Of a stretch of DNA of 64,000 nucleotides, positions 1 to 13,100 are shown piece by piece. The stretch lies in assembly GCA_030407085.1 (NCBI GenBank), contig CM059584.1:139800001-139864000 (forward strand), in the 5' to 3' direction. The stretch's first letter is position 1, and each line of letters starts with the position of its first letter. The stretch is from Trichopria drosophilae. Lineage: Eukaryota > Arthropoda > Insecta > Hymenoptera > Diapriidae. The notes beneath the pieces were generated by a model. That model was not told where the DNA came from and searched no databases. It was given only the letters and a program-made list of their open reading frames with translations. The position numbers and the translations under genes are program-made.

Positions 1-53
1 AATACAACCGTTGAAAATTGTAGTGAAAAAACGTCCATTCAGGACTTAATGGG
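1..53. mobile_element. Right end of a TTAA-flanked (piggyBac-like) short element, cut by the window edge
   Basis: The first 53 bases end in GACTTAATGGG followed directly by TTAA at 54-57. This matches the right end of the complete TTAA-flanked fold-back at 43386-44142, which ends CTTGACGTTAATGGG then TTAA. The left end would lie outside the window, so the call rests on one terminus only. A CCGCCATTTTGA-type repeat tract follows at about 75-140. Confidence 0.35.
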
Positions 54-236
54 TTAAGAGACTTGATTTTACTTTTTTCGGCCATCTTGAATCCGCCATT
101 TTGAATTCTTAAATTTTGAGGTCAGATTCGTAATTAGCGAACTCGTAAACATAGAAATTAATATTTGCGCTTAAAAACATGCTTGGTGTGACTCGTAATA
201 GTCGTTTTAAGGGATAGGATTTTTTTGGATCTTCAG

Positions 237-438
237 GACCAGACAATTTCATCTTGAGTCAAAAGATCAGTCCACGAAATTGAACCCACAAACTCAAGCT
301 CGTAAGTTTAATGAGTCACAAAAGAATGAAGATAAAAATACTCTCAAGAAGCGAAAGGCCAAAAAGTCGATGTCCAAGAATGTCAAGAACAAATTGAAGT
401 TGAAAACTCAACATCGCAAGACCATTGACGATCGTTAG
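237..438 (+). CDS. Terminal coding exon of an unidentified lysine-rich protein (partial gene)
   Basis: After a possible acceptor (ATCTTCAG, AG at 235-236) an open frame runs to a TAG stop at 436-438. It encodes about 66 residues that are strongly basic and polar: a Ser/Gln/Asn/Lys-rich first half, then LKKRKAKKSMSKNVKNK and a C-terminus ending TQHRKTIDDR. Such tails are common in nucleolar or chromatin proteins, but I do not recognise the family. No ATG opens the frame, and the intron upstream is repeat DNA, so the rest of the gene lies to the left of the window. A-rich sequence with AATAAA-like hexamers follows at about 580-620. The low-complexity composition could arise by chance in AT-rich DNA, but the codons look protein-like and the acceptor position is sensible. 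Confidence 0.5.
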
Positions 439-911
439 ATTTTTAGTTTAAATTGTATTTTTCCATGATTTTTCTCGCGTAAAGTATTCTTGGTAGGGAA
501 CACTACTTGGATAGTTGACCGCTTGAGAACAACTTTCTTAAGATAATTAAATCAACTAAAAAAAGTTAAAAAATATTTGAATTAAATAAAAAGTAATAAT
601 AAAATTAAAAATAAAAAAGAATTTTTTTGTATACAAAGAGGAAAAAATGTAAAAACAAAAAATTAAAATTTGCTATGCTTCTTAATTCTTACTGAAGGAA
701 TGAAATTCGTGACTATAGAAAAATATCGATACAAATCCTATCAATTTCTATCCACTTCAGTTAGGATAGAAAAATATAGAATTAATTCGTGCCAAAAATA
801 GGATAGGAAAATATTGGAAAAAATCCTATACTTTTCTATCCTCCTTTTCGAGTAGGGAGGGATTCAGATTGTGGATTAAAAAGGATTGACAGGAATTCAA
901 AATGTTTAATC
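439..911. other. Intergenic AT-rich DNA, no gene seen
   Basis: This is probably the 3' UTR and flank of the exon ending at 438. AATAAAA-type hexamers occur at 580-620. From about 715 to 845 there is an imperfect inverted arrangement of TAGGATAGAAAA-like blocks that may be a short decayed element. No coding signal was found. Confidence 0.4.
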
Positions 912-1235
912 CCTGGCAATCCTTTTCCGTTTGCTGGGTGATAATATTTCTATATGTTTTTCGGGTCGCTGATTACAAATCCGGGAATATATTTTCGACA
1001 TTCAAAATGGCGGACGCCCAACCTAAAATTTACCTTCTTTGGAAATTAAAAAATTCTTATCTTATTCTACGTGAAATTCTGAATAAAAATGTCTGCTATG
1101 ATTTTCTTCTCTGTTGCAGAGATTTTAGGTTAGGCGTCCGCCATTTTGAATTTCGAAAATATATCCCCGGATTTGTCATCAGCGACCCGAAAAACATATA
1201 GAAATATTACCAGTTCCACTACAGGATTGCCCAAA
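912..1235. repeat. Fold-back element with TGGCGG motif (arms about 912-1033 and 1122-1235)
   Basis: The left arm carries TTTTTCGGGTCGCTGATTAC, then TTCAAAATGGCGGACGCC. The right arm carries the reverse complement in the reverse order (GGCGTCCGCCATTTTGAA, then TCAGCGACCCGAAAAA). The loop is about 90 bp. The 99-codon frame across it is an artefact of the palindrome. Confidence 0.75.
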
Positions 1236-2269
1236 AACTTTTACGCGATAAATAACAAAAAAAATTAAATAAAAAAAAAAAATACTTTACAATTGACGGG
1301 CACACAATAAAACCACATGTTATATGTAGACTATAATGCTAGAAGTCTAAAAAAAACAAGAGCAAAAAAAACGATGGGGTTTTTGTGTAAATGTAATTTT
1401 AATTTTTTTCGAAAAACATCCACCATTTTGTTAATTATCAAATTTAACAAATTTTCTTAGGTTACATTTCAAGAGGACGGTATGGGGCTATTAACCCAAC
1501 AAAGAAAGAGTGAAATAAACATATTACATTTGACAGTGGCTTAATTTGAATTTTTTTTTCTCCCTGTTTTTTCACTATTTCAGTTTTAATCTTTAAAACT
1601 TCAAAAAATCACAACTTTGTAAAAAAAAGAATTATTTTGCAAAACTGTAAAATACGCCTTATTTTCATTGAAAAGTAATATATTTCAAAATCATTCGACT
1701 TCATGGCTTGTGATTGGTTTGTGATGGCATGAATTTCAAATAAATGAAATTGCGAAAAATGTAAAAATTGGACGCTGTCAGATCAGCGTCGTCGACTTCA
1801 TGGAAGATTGAGGAATATGCTGATGACGGAGGTAACTGTGACAGTTTTGCATCGCTGATTCAACCACGACATCAATCTCCGAGTTCACTAAATTCCAGTA
1901 CCTTCTTTTTTTATTATCGATTTCAATTGTAGGTAAAAAACCTGATTGATTATTATAAGCAGAATATAAACCGATAAAAAGAATTTCAATAATTTTTTGT
2001 TAAAACTTTTTATTCTCGAATATCGATTACTGCAACTCTTCATTTCTATTGTTCAAGAAACTGTTGTTATTTGTGCTTTAAAAAAAAAACGTTTGTATGG
2101 CGAACTGTCATTTTATATTTATGCGAGTCCTTTTCTTTTCCAAGAAAGTTCCCGTCTTCAAGTCAGATGGCGTCTCGTCCACTTTTAGCACAAAAATGTA
2201 CACGCAATTAGAATCTTTAGGAAATAATTAAATGATAAAACAAGAAAAAAAATTGTTTAAACATTTAGA
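1236..2269. other. Non-coding AT-rich DNA, no gene seen
   Basis: Poly-A/T tracts and short decayed repeats only. Open frames at 1997-2188 and similar positions show no family resemblance and lie in low-complexity sequence. Confidence 0.4.
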
Positions 2270-3921
2270 TTTATTATTTACAAAACCATGTAGAATATAT
2301 TTATACAGTTGGCAGTTACAGTCAGTCAATTTCTCACAAATTTTACGTGTCTCGCGCACTCAAATTTCAAATATATTATTCGTATCTCGCTATCGGCTAT
2401 ACAATTTCACAATCTGTAGCTCTGCTGCGAATGTAAAGTAATCGTGACGGTGAACCGATGAGCGCCACGAAAGGGCGAAGATGTCTTCCATCGCAATTTC
2501 TCTCCTCTTAGAAATATCAATTTCTTTCCGTTGTGCGTAGTTTCCTCCCATGCTTTATCGTCCCTGCGGATAGTACCGCTACATATACATATATAAAACA
2601 TTTGACCTATGTTGGTTCCTTACTGTCGGCTATTCATTTTCCATTCTTAACCGCGTGCGAACATTCCCTCGAGTTCGATATTCTTCTCCAGAAAACTCGT
2701 TACTTGCATGTTTATACGTATTTTATCTTTCATTTCACAATGAACACTCATCTACAAGCATACTCCCGCACAAACGACGCTTAATCCATCCTTCTTTTCG
2801 CTCTGCCACGCGGAGAATATTCCAGCGACGAAACGTGAAAAGTATTCGATAGGATTTCCCAAAATTGGCGACTGAAACGCTTCGAGGAACAAAGTGATAA
2901 ATAGTGCCTGTCTAAAATATCGTTTCTCACTCCAAGTAAACTTTTTTTTGTAACGACTAAAATATTTATTATTCGTAAAAAAAATATACTAAATATCAGT
3001 TTACAAAACGTTAAAATTATTCTTAAATATTTGTTCCTTTCTCTCTTCGCTTAATACAAGCTCTCGAGTGTTTCCTCCTCGATGGGCGAATTTGGGCATG
3101 CATGCGTCGATATTACTCAATTTTGGAAAAATAAGAGCTTTAACCGAAAGACTTCCCCGCTGCGTGGACGAGAGCATACGATGGTTGCTTCTTTTGTCTT
3201 TCGCTTAAATACTCTCCAAGCAATCGAAAAACTTTCCTTCGAGTGCACACGTTTCAAGTGACGACACTAAAAAAACGTAAATAACGTACGCACTTCCCGC
3301 AGCTCGTTTTTGTTTGTTTTTTTTTTTTTTTTTCGAAAAACGTTTCATATTTATCTTCAATAGAAGTCTCGTTGCGGCGGAACGCGTCATTCGCGTGAGA
3401 AGTATACTTGACATTACAATTTGTATCTGCCGTCGGTTAAAAAAAAAAAAAATAAATATTCTCGAAAAAGAAAGATTCTCGATTACCCATTATCGATTCG
3501 TATGAAATATACGCCCCGGGATGATTAAAGTAGTTCAAAAACAAAGGCATATCGGTGCCCGCATGCAGCACACGTACGATGAATAACGTATTCGTTCCCT
3601 CGGAAGCCATCATACGCAGAATTCGAATGTTAAACGAATGTTCGCCAGGCATGCGAGGAAGTGTCCATATATATATAACGTGAATACGTGAACTTTGTTT
3701 TTTTTTTTTCTCTCTTCCTTTTTTTTTTCCCCCATTTTTTTTTTTTTTTTTTTCGAGAAAACACTTTTCCCGAACCACCGAACCAACGAGTTGGTGCGCT
3801 CGCTGGTTTAGATGACAATAAAGTCCGTCCAGACGTTCCTTAGAATGTCAAGACATATAATTATGTATACAAATCCGCAGTTCATTCGTGATATATATAT
3901 ATATATATTACAGTAAACTGT
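2270..3921 (-). other. Probable cyclin B 3' UTR
   Basis: Downstream of the cyclin B stop (minus strand) the sequence is free of recognised transposons and rich in T tracts. Two AATAAA signals lie on the minus strand, at 2970-2965 and 2275-2270, suggesting a 3' UTR of about 0.95 or 1.65 kb. A (TA)n run lies at about 3890-3908. The extent is inferred. Confidence 0.4.
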
Positions 3922-4174
3922 TCACTCGTGCCGACGATTCGCCAATGAAGCTAGCGTCGATGATTTCAGTTCTGGACGAAGGCTGATCTTCATGTGTTTC
4001 GACTTGGTGTATTTTCTTCTCACTGCCTGGTACTTACTTTCCTCTGCATTACACAAAATCGCAGAGATCTCTTGCACGACTGGCAGTACGTCACTAGATT
4101 TATACGTACTATAGTGTACTAATGTTTTTGACCATATTGTTTGACCCGCATCTTGGCTTTCGTTACCAATCAGC
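3922..4174 (-). CDS. CycB: Cyclin B exon 5 (C-terminal cyclin fold and stop)
   Basis: Acceptor GTTTTTACAG precedes 4174. The exon opens in phase 2 with [16 protein letters not shown] and ends NRRHE with TGA at 3924-3922. It holds the last helices of the C-terminal cyclin fold, including the conserved [18 protein letters not shown] segment. Confidence 0.92.
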
Positions 4175-7100
4175 CTGTAAAAACGTTTACTGTCGTCAAT
4201 GTCCACTTTCTTTCAGTTTCACATGTCCCGAGTAATAAACAATATAATAATAATAATATAAATTAACAATTTTCTGATAAAATACTTACAAAAATGAAAG
4301 ATATATTGCCGCTGCCGCGATTAGACTAGGTGCATGATGACACACCTCGTAGTGTACCAAGCTTTGCTCCAAGAAGTATTTAGCCATCGTGTGATGAATT
4401 GGCATTGCCTGCGAAAGAAACGATATTGTCAAAATTTTGAAACGTTTGTCACGTTTCTTCGATTTTCTTGTATTTTATGTCAGATTTAATTGGTGTTAAT
4501 AAATTAGACAATTAACATTTCGGTCATTTATTTCTGAAAAACTTTTCGTAATCTTTTATTTGAATTTTGAACTTGGATTTTATGTAATTGATTTCGTTTC
4601 TGCTTACCTGTAGGATTTATGTTATTGTTTTTGTTTTTTACATTATACGAGCCGGTTTTGAATTTTGGAACTGTCACACTGTAAAAAAATTACTTTTTTG
4701 TGAATGAAAGAGAAGAAACAAAAAATATAACTTGTGCATTCCATGTCAACCGGTCCAACCTCAATATCTCAAAAAACGGATATTTTTTTTTCAACCAAAT
4801 TTGGTACAGATCATCTTTAGCATGCATACTTTTTCCCTGAATTTTTTCAGAATTACTTTTTTTTTTCTCAAAATGGCGGATCAAAATATCTAAAAAAACG
4901 TGCTTTTTGAGTTTTTTTTTGCTAGTTCAACATCATGGTGGCCGCTTTTTTCTCGGAAAAAAATTCCCTGACTTTTCCCAGATTTTTCCCTGACCAATAT
5001 TTTAATGATATCTATTAAAAATAAACAATACGGATAAAAATGTTTTAAAAACAACTACACATTTTCAATAAATTCTTTATTTTTTCAATCAACAACGAGT
5101 AGTATATTCTAAAACATATTATGTATCTATAAAAATCCAGAAAAAAAAAACTCACGTTCCTGCGGATTTTTTCGTGTTTAATTCAAAATAATAGTAGAAA
5201 ATTTGTTGGGGGTTCTTTGTCAAAATTTGTTATAAAATGTCAAGTTCTGCGGTAATATGTTAGACAATAATTATAAATGTTGATAAATTTTAGAATTTAG
5301 GTGATTTTGGACAGTATATTCAAAGTATTGTCAAAATTCTTACGAATGTTGACAATAACAAAAAATTGCCATAAATTTTATATTTTTCAAATACTATTGG
5401 ACAAATATCAACTACTTAAAATAGAAATGGTAAAATAATCATTTAAACAAATTAATATTCTCAAAATTTGGGAGTTTTGTGCTGTTTTCAACATTTTAAA
5501 AATTTTTCTACGATTTTTAGCCTTTTTATGCAATTTCAAAGATTTTTGAAGATTTAAAAAAATTTATGAAAGTTTTCTATCATTTTCAAAAGGTTTTATT
5601 TATACAAATATTTGTTTAAATAGAGAATTAGTATGGCAAATATTTTTGAAATATTCTGTAAAGTATCTTTATAGAAAGATAAATATCTTTAAATATAAAA
5701 TTGTTTGCATTTAGTTTTGTTAAACTATTAAATTTTATTCAAATCTGTTAGAATATATTCAATACCGAAATGTCTTATTGTTGAACGTGTTTATTTTTGT
5801 TGCAATGTACCAGAACGTTTAAAACTGAGCAGTACCACAAATATATTTTATTTAACATTATTTTTTTTCTCAAAATTGTTGGTTTTTGGTGAAATCTGTC
5901 GAAAATGTTCAAAACTGAAATATGTTATTGATAAAAAACGTCAATATTTGTTTAAATTTGTGAGAAAGCATTTAAAATCATTTAAAAGAATTTTATGCGA
6001 AACACGATAAAATAAAGGCATTTTTCTGAATATGAAATTGTGCGATTTTTTGTTAAATAATGTTTTTCGCTTTTTAAAGATTTGTCTACAATTTACTTTT
6101 CCCTGACCAATTTTGAAATTCCCTGACTTTTCCCCGATTCCCTGACATTTCCCTGATTTCCCTGATGGTGGCCACCATGAACATTGTTTGGTGCGAAATA
6201 CATTATGATAAACCAGTGATTAATATCTTATTTGTGTCATATGTAATCATAATTATTAAATAAAAAAAGTAGTATTCAAAATGGCGGCGAGAAAACTCGA
6301 GTGTTACTGGATTTCATTAAAAACTGTCTACAGGGAGTTTTTGGAGTCGATGATTACGAATCTGAAGTCATATTTTGAAAATGAAAAATACAGAATACCT
6401 TAAAATTTCTTATATAACATAATTACTACTGGTATTAATTTATTTATAAATGCGATTATGTTATATAAGAAATTTTAAGGTATTCTGTGTTTTATATTTT
6501 CAAAATATGACTTCAGATTCGTGACTCCAAAAACTCCCTGTAGACAGTTTTTAATAAAATCGAGTAACACTCGAGTTTTCTCGCCGCCATTTTGAATACT
6601 ACTTTTTTTATTTAATAATTATGATTACATATGAAACAAATAGCAAATAAGATAATAATCACTGGTTTATCGTAATGTATTTCGCACCAAACAATGTTGA
6701 ACTAGCAAAAGAAAACTCAAAAAGCACGTTTTTTTTAGATATTTTGATCCGCCATTTTGAGAAAAAAAAAAAGTAATTCTAAAAAAATTCAGGGAAGAAG
6801 TATGCATGCTAAAGATGATATGTACCAAATTTGGTTGAAAAAAAATATTCGTTTTTGAGATATTGAGGTGGACCGGTTGACATGGAATGCACAAACTATA
6901 ATTTTAAGAAAAAAAAAGAATTTTTTTGTGAATATTCACGTACTGTTATTTGTATGTTGTGTAAAAGGAGGCTGAAAAGTTTTTCAGATTACATAATATT
7001 TTGCGTACATTCAGTTTTCGTTCTACTTACATTTATTGTTTTCATTTTTGAATGTATGAATATTCACAAAAAAATTCTTTTTTTTCTTAAAATTTTAGTT

Positions 7101-10100
7101 ACATTTTTTGTTTCTTCTCTTTCATTCTCTTTTTTTTCTGCTTACTGAGCGAAAACTCAAAAAAAATATTTTTTTTTACAGTGTCACAGTTCCAAAATTC
7201 AAAAGCGGCTGATATAATGTCAAAAACAAAAACAATAGCATAAATCCTACAGGTAAGCAGAAACAAAATCAATTACAGTAGAACCTCCGTTATCGAATAC
7301 GGTCGGGACAACGCGGGGCATTTAAATTCCCGTTAACGAATATTTGAGGAGAAAAAATCGACCCCCCACCAATACCTATATCTTTCGGAGTTACAGGGCA
7401 TTATACATACAGTCCGACCTCCCTAATTGAGAACCTCCGTAAGTGATCCAACTGTAAAAACCTCCGTAATTGATTACGTCGAAAACTCCCTAATTGCAAT
7501 TTTGGTTCTCAACCACCTAACCTCCTCGTTACCGGTCGTATATCGTGCGCGCGCATTTCCTCCATCGGCAAAAGTGAGGGGAGTATATCGAATATAGGTG
7601 CTGGTGGGAGGTGATCAATTAAGGAGTTTCAACCTCTCCTCCAGTCCCAGTATATGATCAATTAAGGAGGTCGGACTGTACATAGGCGATATTGTATCGA
7701 TATGTGATTCGAATCAACGCGACGTATCGATACTCCATGTCGGCCATCTACAACGTCGTGTCTAGAGTGGGAAGACTAACTGAGGGGAAATTATTCGTTA
7801 ACGGAGGCGTGTGAATATTCGATGACCGAAATATTCGATAACGGAGGTTCCACTGTACATAAAATCCAAGTTCAAAATTCAAATAAAAACCAAAATAAAA
7901 GATTATGAAAAGTTTTTCAGAAATATTTATTCTTTTATTGTAATTTGTATTTTTTGTATAGAAATATATACTATTCTGAAGAGGGTCAAAATGAATGACC
8001 GAAACGTTAATAGTCTAATTAATTAACACCAATTAAATCTGAGATAAAATACAAGAAAATCCAAGAAGATTTCACTTACGAAGGAGTCAGAAAAGAAAGC
8101 AAGATTTATTTTAAAAAAAAGTACTTACTTGTCCAGCTTTGCTATATCTTCGTAAGAAGTGGAGTGGCAATGGCCTGCCGAATGAGAAATTGAGCGTGCG
8201 GAGCATGACCATTTCCATTTGCAATATTTCTGCTGTTGTATAAGCATTATCTGTTATATACACAAAGTCACTGATGTCTGGAGAATACATTTCTTCAAAC
8301 TTGCTAGCAATGAACATGGCCGTGACACCCACAAGTTGTAAAGTTTTACGGTTTATAGACCGGAAAGCCTAAAAAACAAGATTTCGTCTAAATTAAAGGT
8401 TCCAATACGTTATTAATAATTTTCTTGACCGCTTTTATGTAATTAGTAGGAAACAATATTTGGTATAACGATCCTTATACTGAGTATTACTTCTTCTCTT
8501 CGATAGGAAGACAAAAATCAGAATTTCATCAAAATTCTCATCAGAATTTGACTAAAATTAAAAAAAAAAACACAATTATAAAAGAGTATTACAAAAATAT
8601 TATTTAGCAATATTCAGAAACTTTGTATAATGTTCTTAGGAAATGATTAATAATTACAAATTTCTCCCTCATATGTTTCCAAAAAAAACTGTTGATAATA
8701 CAGTTTTCACCGAGTAAAATAATACAGCAGTATGTACCTCGCTGAAATGAACTCGATATATATCGAAATTTTACTAAATAACAATGTCAAGTATTTCTCT
8801 AGAAAATATTAAGATTGTATTAAATTTCCTGAAAGCCATTAACCGTTTAACGCCCGACTTTTTTAGAACAGTCGGATTCGTTTGAAACATTTTACTCTGG
8901 GGTTTTTGGGATCGCTGATTACGAATCTGATATCAGTTTTTCAAAATTCAAAATGGCGGATCCAATATGGCGAACTAATTTTTTCAAATTGGCCGGATTC
9001 GTTTGAAACTCGTTACCATGGGGTTTTTGGGATTGGATCCGCCATTTTGAATTTTGAAAAACTGATTCCAGATTCGTAATCAGCGACCCTAAAAACCGCC
9101 AAGTAACAAGTTTCATTTTCATTAGCTTAACTTTATTCAATTTTTGATTTTCTGGTTTTTTTATAAATCTTGCCACAACATTTTTTTTTTATTAGTGTAA
9201 TAATTAAAAAAATGTTAATTTTTTTATTGCAATATAAATTTTTTTCACAAAGTAGGATAAATTTCTAAGTGTTGGGTATTTGGAAACCGAAAATATTCCA
9301 ATTTTTGTGAAAGTTATGAAGGTTTTTAGTCAAAAGTGGTTTCGATCGAAACCGCTGGGCGTTAAAGGGTTAGATTAATATAAAAATTGGTGTTGTACAA
9401 GGTTTTTAAAGTCTCAGTCAATTTTAACAAAATTTATTAACTTCATTGAAAGACATTCATAATTCTTTGTATGAAAATTGTATGAAGAATTCGGATCAAT
9501 TTCGAAATAATTGTTCCAGATAAAATTTCATTAGAATTTACAGAAATATTAGTCAAATTTAAGATGCAAAATTCTATTAAAATCGACTAAGTTCATGAAT
9601 GTTTTAAAATACCAATTTCGATATTAATTTAGCGGAATTCAGACAAATTCAGTACAATTCCAGAATTTTTAAATGAAATAGCTCAGAAAAACACTTAGTT
9701 GTGCTTAAGATCAAAGCTACTTTAAGGTAGTACTAAGCGTACTTGGTAAATTATTTTTCTGTTATATTTTATCTCTATCCTTTTTTTTTTTTTTCTTTTT
9801 TTCCCTTTCTTTATAAATTATTTTATACTATTATTAGTGGCAGCATATTTTATTTCTATTTTAATTTTATCTTTATAATTTGCTTTATATCGTACTTAAT
9901 TACTTGTATTATGGGCGTCGTCCCGTTTAAATGATAAATAAATAGTAAAATTTAGATAAATATTGAGTTCATTTCAGCAATATCACTACATTTTATCGAT
10001 TGACATTATCCTGAAAAGAATAGTTCCAATGTCAATATTAAATCAGTATTATTAAGAGATTTTTTTCAGTATTTTTCAATAAAAAATACATTAGAATTTT

Positions 10101-13100
10101 CAGTAGAATTCAGGAAAATATCTAATATAAAATGATTACTAAAATTCAAAAAAACACAATTATAAAAGAGTATTACAAAAATATTTTTTACAAAAATCAT
10201 TTATTTCTAGAGCTTTCGAATACAATATCCGTCTTAACGGTAGAAGATATACAAGGCAGACATTGAAAATAGTCATCATATGTAACACCGTTTTTAATCT
10301 TTAGGTCGAAAACTGAAATTTTTTTAAAATTATATTAAAATAATAAAAATAATAACAATTTTTCGAACCATCTAATAGATACTGATCATAATTTTGACTA
10401 TGAAAATGTCAAAATTCTAGCTACCGAACCAAATTTACTAAAAACATTTATAAAATTATTTTATTAAGCAAAATAAAAAAAACTATTAACATCAGACATG
10501 AAATCTCTTTTTTACTGGATTCATACATACCATTATTAAAATTAAAATAAACACGTTCAATTTAAAATCTAAATTTGTATTCAAAAGCTAGAATTCTTTC
10601 TTTGAAATTAATTATTTATACTTTACACCTCCTACTACTTATAATAACCGAATATCACAATAATAAGCAGTCTATGTTCAAACTTCGATCATGTAACATG
10701 ACACTGTGCGCTAGAAATTGAAAATGTAAAATAAAAAATTTAAAAAAAAAAGTAAAACCGTTCTTTTTCATTTCTTTTATTTAAAAAAAAAAAAAATGTT
10801 CAGTGATAAGTGGTCCTAAGCACTTTTCTTTCAGTAAGTTTTTAACAATTTTTTAAAAAAAGTTTTTAAAATTTTTTCAAATTTAAATCAAATAAATTTT
10901 TTCAATAAATATTTCAAAATAAAAAGTTTTTAGTTAAAAAATCTACTTTCCCATTCTCAACAGACCACTGAGATTGTTTTCTTTACTTAAATTACTTATC
11001 TAATGGTTGGTTGGGTGGATACATTCGAAAAATTGTTATTATTTTTATTATTTTAATATCATTTTAAAAAAATTTCAGTTTTCTTCCTAAAGATTAAAAA
11101 CAGTGTTGCATATGATGACTATTTTCAATGTAAGACGGTAAGACGGATATTGTATTCGAAAACTCTAGAAATAAGTGATTTTTGTAATACTCTTTTATAA
11201 TTGTGTTTTTTTGAATTTTAGTAATAAATTCTGATGAGAAATCTGATGAAATTCTGATTTTTGTCTTCCTATCAAAGAGAAAAGTAATACTCAGTATAGG
11301 GTCCGTTATAACAAATATTATTTCTTACTAATTTTGTCTAAATACTAAGATTTAACTTGCATTTAAGCAGGTGATCTTTTACGAACCTGTAGAAATCGAT
11401 CGATGGTGGCAACTGTAAGATAAAGGGTTTCTTGCATCAAATGAAACTGTTCGTGAACCTCGATCAGCCAATCGATGAGAACGCACCTCATTTTAGGTGT
11501 TATTTCTTGTCCGGTCAAGTAGCCAGCCATCACTGGATACTCGGCTTCTAAATTTCTAAGGTGTTTGTAAATATCGTTGCTGTAGACTGACACGAGAATA
11601 GGATTTTTCCTGTCTGCCTCGTCAATGTCTTCGATAAGTCCGACTTCCAAGGGTTCACTTGCTTTCTTACTTTCATTTTCCTTCCTGATAGCATTTTCCT
11701 TTATATGATTGGCATCCTTTTTCCCCAATGCAGTAGCCAACGCTTGACTTTCGAGGTAGATATTACTTTTGACAACGGGCTTAACTGCTTGTACCGGTGG
11801 TTTCAACACTGGTTTTTCCACCTTTTGCGCTGCTGGTTTTATAACTACCAACTTCTTCTGTTGAAGCTTGTCTTTTAATAACAAGTTGGTTTTATTCGTC
11901 TGTTCCACGCCTCTACTGATGGTCACCTTATTGCCAATTTCACCCAGAGCAGCTCGCCGGATTTGGCCTGTGAGCGCCGTCAACGACTTAACATTTTTTA
12001 TGTTTTCTTGGTTGTTCAGGGTCTGAAATAAAGAAGACAAGTTACATAATATTTCAATTGTAATGTAATGTAATCTTTATTCAGGTATATACATATGTCT
12101 GTGGGTTACCCACTACATAGGTTCGCAAAAGTAGCAATTGCTACTTGTCCGTGGTTCGAATTAAGGTGTTTAAGCCTAAATTATAACTAATATTAAACCT
12201 AAATTATAACTAATATTAAACCTAAATTATAACTAATATTAAACCTAAATTTTAACTAAATAATAATGACATACATGGTTATTAGGATATACATACGAAC
12301 CCCTGGCGATCAATAATAGGAAAATTAATTACACGTATTTTTTGTTAAAATAAAAAATGTCTATCCCTCTTCGTTTTTAATATAATCGCAAAAAACGAAA
12401 TTATTTAAAATATAAAATAACTTAATTATTTTGTCTTTAACTCGTCATATCTTTTACAATAATTGGAATTTTTTAATGAAATTTTTAGGGAATATGCACT
12501 ATTCTATCTACAAATTAACATATTTTTCCAAATTATGGTTAGTTATTACGGAAATTTTTTAAAAATTTGTTTTTGTTTTACTGCACAAAATTGGCAATGA
12601 AAGCTTCAAACACTTCGGGAGACGAGGGAATTTCAATAAATCGAAATGTCCTTCCCACCGAAAATTCGAGGAAGGTTCAAAGAAGTTTTTTGTAAAGTTA
12701 TAGACTAATCTGACTTGTAGTTTTCAAGTAACAATTGAAAACTTTAAATTAATTTAAAAATAAATATTAAATATAGCCTGGTTATATGGAAATCGTAATT
12801 GATTTCGATAGGTAGGCTGAAAATACTTCTGGATTCAATCGAGAAGGTATCTGCATTACCATCTTTACGAACTGTAATAGTCACTTCTTTATACGAATTT
12901 TAATTAATTTAATGGGTAAAATTGCAGAAGAACTGCGCCACCTAAATCATTTTTTTATTTGAAATATTTTTTCGCAAGTTGCGTATTTTTCTAAATAAAT
13001 GCAAAAAAAATGGAAAAAATCGTGTTTTTTGACAGTTTTTTCAAGATAGCGGTTTTAATATGTCCGACCGTCAAATTTTATTGCGATATTCGTTATCAGC

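Larger units (their letters stand above)
4446..8082. repeat. Giant fold-back filling cyclin B intron 3
   Basis: The outer left arm (4446-4933) pairs with 6697-7275 plus 7858-8082, and the inner left arm (6180-6444) pairs with about 6445-6710. The centre at about 6445 is an almost perfect palindrome containing AAAATGGCGGCGAGAAAAC and its complement. Two elements interrupt the arms, at 4934-6179 (left) and 7276-7855 (right). The arms begin only about 40-50 nt from exons 3 and 4, so nearly the whole intron can fold on itself. Confidence 0.9.
8446..11338. repeat. Giant fold-back filling cyclin B intron 2
   Basis: Left sequence 8446-8602 (CTTATACTGAGTATTAC and ATAGGAAGACAAAAATCAG) pairs with 11180-11338. 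Left inner sequence 10156-10375 pairs with about 11000-11190. The block CACAATTATAAAAGAGTATT occurs twice on the left, at about 8572 and 10156, flanking a 1.5 kb segment with unrelated sequence. The arms end about 50-80 nt from exons 3 and 2. Confidence 0.8.

Noticed and set aside
902..1201. 99-codon plus-strand frame
   Set aside because: It runs through both arms of the fold-back at 912-1235 and reflects palindrome sequence, not a gene.
3437..3818. Lysine-rich minus-strand frames (KKKKKK runs)
   Set aside because: They translate poly-T tracts inside the likely cyclin B 3' UTR.
3889..3908. Possible CRISPR or regulatory array from short regular repeats
   Set aside because: These are (TA)n microsatellites; no spacer-repeat arrays were seen anywhere and the DNA is eukaryotic.
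9743..9934. Phenylalanine-rich hydrophobic frame resembling a membrane protein
   Set aside because: It is translation of T-rich LINE 3' UTR-like sequence within intron 2.
12023..12040. In-frame alternative start giving [10 protein letters not shown] for cyclin B
   Set aside because: The M is a TTG codon, and the sequence TTGTCTTCTTTATTTCAG is a textbook splice acceptor tract; a proper ATG exon with a matching phase exists at 24091.
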